A stretch of DNA of 64,000 nt from contig CAMPDV010000898.1 of the NCBI GenBank assembly GCA_946699065.1, positions 62,001 through 126,000 on the forward strand, read 5' to 3'. A program made the position numbers and the translations under genes. The DNA comes from Loxodes magnus. Its lineage: Eukaryota > Ciliophora > Karyorelictea > Loxodida > Loxodidae. Within the stretch, counting starts at the first letter, position 1. Each line of letters opens with the position of its first letter. This document shows, in pieces, positions 60,790 through 64,000 of the stretch. The notes below the pieces were generated by a model. It was not told the DNA's origin, searched no databases, and saw nothing but the letters and a program-made list of their open reading frames with translations.

Positions 60790-61680
60790 ATCTCTAACCA
60801 TTTCTCTTTCAATAAGATAATTTTATTATATTCATTCTTTAACTTTTAATTTTATTATCTTAGCAAAATTTTCTATTTATTTGTTTATCCTAATTATTAA
60901 AAGCTCTTGCTGGAAGATTTATTAATAAGTTCTAGAATATGAGATTTAATTCTTTAAGCATATGCATATATGTAAATTTAATGCTAGATAATGCTTTTAA
61001 ATTAGTATTGCTTTGAATAACTTCCTTCTGTTTCATTTTTTCCTTTGAGTTATTTGCCAATTTCTTAGTCTTATATATTTAAGCTGATTAAATTTGAAGC
61101 CATTGATTGCTTTATACTATCTTAAATACTTTCTTAATTATTTTTTGACTAAAGTCTTGAACTAAATCTCTTTTGCTTGTTTGTAATATAAATACTCTTT
61201 CCTCTTTAGAGCTATAAATCCGTCTTTTATTTTACACTTGCCTTATTATGTTAATTCTTAGCATTCTATTGACTCTAGATACTTGTAGAAATACTCTTTT
61301 ATCAGCTCTTAGAATATTATTTAAACTCTTCCTTATTTTCAATAGCTTAGTAAGTTTCAATCTTATCTAAAAATACATCTAAACAATTTACTCATCCTGA
61401 AGGCATTTACTATATCCTTTATCTTACAGAATTCAATTAATAGCTAAGTATTATTCGAAGAAACTAATTGAAATTCATTCAAGGAACTTGCTTTACTAAT
61501 GTGATTTCATATTTTGGAATATTATCTTTGATTAATTTTTAAACATTTAAGGACTTTCAACTTTTCATTCTTAAACTAGTAATTATCCTCCAAATATATA
61601 CGCATCTAAACTATTGGAATTCTAATTTAATGCATATCTATACAATCATTCACCCTTTCAAGTCTTCTTTTTCCTGTAAA
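60790..61680 (-). CDS. Probable helical protein, unknown
   Basis: Two minus-strand frames look coding in adjoining parts. Around 61.60-61.38 kb: EDNYQFKNEKLKVLKCLKIN and SSLNEFQLVSSNNTQLLIEF. From about 61.4 to 60.85 kb another frame gives KLTKLLKIRKSLNNILRADK, ADKRVFLQVSRVNRMLRI and FTYMHMLKELNLIFQNLL. The composition (regular Leu/Ile/Lys, few Cys/Trp) suggests an alpha-helical protein. I cannot decide between frames everywhere, and no family is recognised. Start and stop are not located. Confidence 0.4.
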
Positions 61681-61689
61681 TATAATTTC

Positions 61690-62500
61690 TTAGCTTTGTT
61701 ATTATTGCCTTTTAATTCGTGAAGCTTAATTATATTTAGTCATTTTCTTATCTTTATGATCTTTCTTCTTTCTTTTACCTTCTGTCTATTATATCTATTA
61801 CTATTTACTTATTTATATTCTCTCAATTAGCAAATCAATTTCTATCTTTTAAGACTTTAAGGAATATTAAGCAGTAATCCAAGGAGATTTATTAATAGGT
61901 AAGTTTTCAAGCTTAGATTTAGTATTATAATAGCCGCCATTAAATAGCTTTACGCTTATCGTAGAAGGAGAAAAGGCATAAGAGATGTAATACTTACACT
62001 TAATGCTCTTTTCACATAACTAAGTAAATCCCTTTTATCCTTCTATCTTGAATTTGTAAACTTATCAAAATCGAAGCAATATAAGTGCTAAATTATCTTT
62101 CTTAAGCTTGTTTTCTTAATAAATATCTTAGGCTTGAAAGTATGTATTAGCAATCCTAGCTTAAATATATTTCAGTTGGCAGTCATAAGATACAATAGAG
62201 TTATCATAAGGTTAACTAAACAATAAAGAAAATAGCTAGACATGATAACTTAATTTGCCTATCTAGCAATATAATATAAAACTTTAATAGATCTTCTCTA
62301 GATAAGTTGTCTAATTAAGATAAATATTGGGCTAGAAGTTAAAAGGATAAAAGACTTGCAAATCAAATAACCCTTAAATTATAAAATTTTGAAAAGGTAA
62401 GCATTATTTAAGAATTAATCTAACTCTCAGGCTTAGTATGTTTATTAATACTAATAAGTCTAATTTAAATTGCTATTAACTATTAAAAATGTAGAACAAT
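61690..62500. other. AT-rich stretch, possible 5' regions of divergent genes
   Basis: Lies between the minus-strand helical ORF and the plus-strand Kelch gene, so it may hold divergent promoters. No specific signal was recognised. Confidence 0.35.
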
Positions 62501-62515
62501 GATTCAATAAACCAT

Positions 62516-63480
62516 ATAGTTAGTATTTTGTTCCTTAGGAGAATTATAAGAAATAGTTAAATCTTTAATGGAAGTAGACTTATAGGCAAGCTTGGCATTG
62601 GATTTATCAAATATGAAATTTTCCCTAATTTAGTTAGAGCTTAGTATTATTAGTCTGTCTCCACTATTTTCTAAAGCTCTTAAACTATAAAAACATATTC
62701 ACTCAGTAAAAGCTAGTTTATTAAATAAGAGGCGGAAATTGAAGCGACAAATGGAAATGCAACTTAAATTGAGTAAATTTCCTAAGCAAGTTTAATAATT
62801 TCAGGAGGATAAAAATTTAGTTAAACTAGATTCGATATTTACAACTATAAAGGTACATAAAATTATAAGATGCAAATATAAAGAAGTTTTCATAGAACAA
62901 TCTTCAATAAAAGGAAACTAATTTACATCATTTTGGGAAGAGTTTACAACAACTATCTTTATATAGATGTACCGAAATGTGAAGTATTTAGTTTAGAGTC
63001 AAAAAAATTCGAAAGCATTTCGTAAATTCTAAATTCTGCATGCGTATTTGGATGTGACTAAGTTGATTCTAAGGTTTATACATTTGGAGGATATTTTCAT
63101 TAATAACAAGCTAATATAGATAAAATTTAGATATATGATAGTAAGTAAAACTAGTGAGTGATAAGTAACTATAAACTAACTCAAAGAGCATATGCTTCAG
63201 CAATTTACGTTCCATAAAGGTAAAATTTTATTATTTATGCGAACTTTTCTTTACTAAATACTTAGATTTTTGACTTAAAGTAAGTTTACTTAGAAGGGGA
63301 GAAATATCCTTTTTATGATAAATTTGATTTTGCCTAGCCAGTATTATAAAGAAACAATATCTATTAATATAACTTTTATTGTGATCTAATGAGCTACGAC
63401 TTTTCAAGCAATAAATGGGTAAGTATTGGCTGATTTAATAAACAAAACAGTTAGAAATGAAATTAGATTAAGCTTTATAT
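62516..63480 (+). CDS. Kelch-repeat protein, probably incomplete at the 5' end
   Basis: One plus frame runs about 320 codons. Kelch repeats form beta-propellers that bind proteins. The clearest blade reads VDSKVYTFGGYFHQQQ followed by IQIYDSKQNQW: the Gly-Gly, Tyr and spaced Trp of the Kelch consensus. That Trp is encoded by TGA at 63155-63157, preceded by TAG for Gln. A further blade end, MSYDFSSNKWVSIGW, lies near 63.41 kb, and an earlier one with SGGQKF near 62.80 kb. The stop is probably one of the TGAs at about 63.43-63.46 kb. The start was not found; the frame is open upstream. A decayed copy precedes U3 copy 1 (240-700) and a remnant precedes U3 copy 2. The gene lies just upstream of U3 copy 3 on the same strand. 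Confidence 0.65.
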
Positions 63481-63544
63481 TGTTCATTTATAGTTAGATA
63501 AAATAGCTTTTAAACTAATAACATTTATTAAACTTTAAATTTTC

Positions 63545-63643
63545 TAGTTTGAGTAAATAAAGATGAAATGGTTAGTTTATAAGATTAAAACCTTAATAGA
63601 ATAAAAAGAAAATATTATATATTGAATTAACAAAAATAAGAGT
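63545..63643 (+). promoter_or_regulatory. Conserved upstream element of U3 snoRNA copy 3
   Basis: Near-identical to the ~93 bases before U3 copy 1, with GATGAAATGGTTAG and the TATA-like ATTATATATT at matching distances from the RNA. The sequence further upstream differs more, which points to selection on this element. Confidence 0.6.
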
Positions 63644-63793
63644 AAGACTGTACTCGTACAGGATCACTTCTATAGGAGATTCTACTCGTTTGCTCCAACA
63701 AACGAGACTCCAACCCAATCTAGGAAGATGATTAACGCACTTTTCCCAGCAGGAGTTATCGATGACGCTAAGGGAAGAAGTGGTTCTGACTAG
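63644..63793 (+). ncRNA. U3: U3 small nucleolar RNA, copy 3
   Basis: Same 150 nt RNA as copies 1 and 2 with all boxes present. It differs from copy 1 at two positions, C at 63746 (T in the others) and G at 63773 (A in the others). These lie opposite each other in a predicted stem (TTCTC/GAGAA becomes TTCCC/GGGAA), so a U-A pair became C-G. Such a compensatory change suggests that the RNA structure was under selection after duplication. Confidence 0.9.
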
Positions 63794-63794
63794 A

Positions 63795-64000
63795 TAATCA
63801 ATCTAAACAAAATATTTTAAGAAGCTAAAATAAAAAGGATTAATGTTTTAAAAAAAGCATATTGCTTTAATTAAAATTTATATTTAAATTTTATTTTCAA
63901 GAATTAAAAATAGATACTTAGTGCTTCTGAATAAAAATCACAATTTAGTTTTAAAATTAGTTAACTATAAAATCTTAAGGAATTTATACTTATATTATTA
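63795..64000. other. Downstream flank of U3 copy 3
   Basis: The first ~100 bases match the downstream flank of U3 copy 2, including GGATTAATGTTTTAAAAAAA. Beyond about 63.87 kb there is only AT-rich sequence to the window end. Confidence 0.5.

Overview
The window looks like eukaryotic nuclear DNA from a ciliate in which all three stop codons have been reassigned: TAA/TAG read as Gln and TGA read as Trp, with TGA probably also serving as a stop. This is the Condylostoma/Loxodes type of code. The evidence is internal. Three paralogous copies of one gene exchange TAA for CAA and TGA for TGG at aligned codons. A Kelch repeat has its canonical Trp encoded by TGA. Long frames full of TAA/TAG/TGA translate into coherent receptor, Kelch, reverse-transcriptase and membrane proteins. 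With the standard code almost nothing here is open, so conventional ORF calls in this window are mostly shadows. The DNA is very AT-rich, gene-poor and repeat-rich, more like a germline or Loxodes-type genome than a gene-sized macronuclear chromosome.

Layout. 0.2-1.3 kb: decayed Kelch copy and U3 snoRNA copy 1. 2.9-15.3 kb: copy A of a roughly 10-12 kb duplicated block, inverted relative to copies B and C. Inside A, a 2 kb central segment X is flipped relative to its flanks, and a 1.7 kb Gag-like zinc-knuckle insertion is present only in A. 15.7 kb: U3 copy 2. 17.4 kb: initiator tRNA-Met. 20.1-24.9 kb: large receptor gene with two type-1 periplasmic-binding-protein domains followed by about eight membrane spans. 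26.8-27.3 and 56.4-56.95 kb: a pair of ~0.5 kb inverted repeats 29 kb apart. 28.9-38.9 kb: copy B. 39.9-51.1 kb: copy C. 51.2-55 kb: retroelement remnants (Gag-like ORF, and a non-LTR reverse transcriptase on the minus strand). 57.3-60.2 kb: large unknown gene. 60.8-61.7 kb: probable minus-strand gene. 62.5-63.5 kb: Kelch gene. 63.6-63.8 kb: U3 copy 3.

The duplicated block carries at least three gene families: a multi-span membrane protein (X-W gene, best preserved in copy B), a protein with C-terminal membrane helices (Y1, best preserved in A), and a membrane/coiled-coil gene (Y2). Each locus has a different damage pattern, so this is a segmental duplication or large mobile block at different stages of decay. 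All gene ends are approximate: without conventional stops, ends cannot be fixed from the sequence alone, and short introns cannot be separated from frameshifts by eye.
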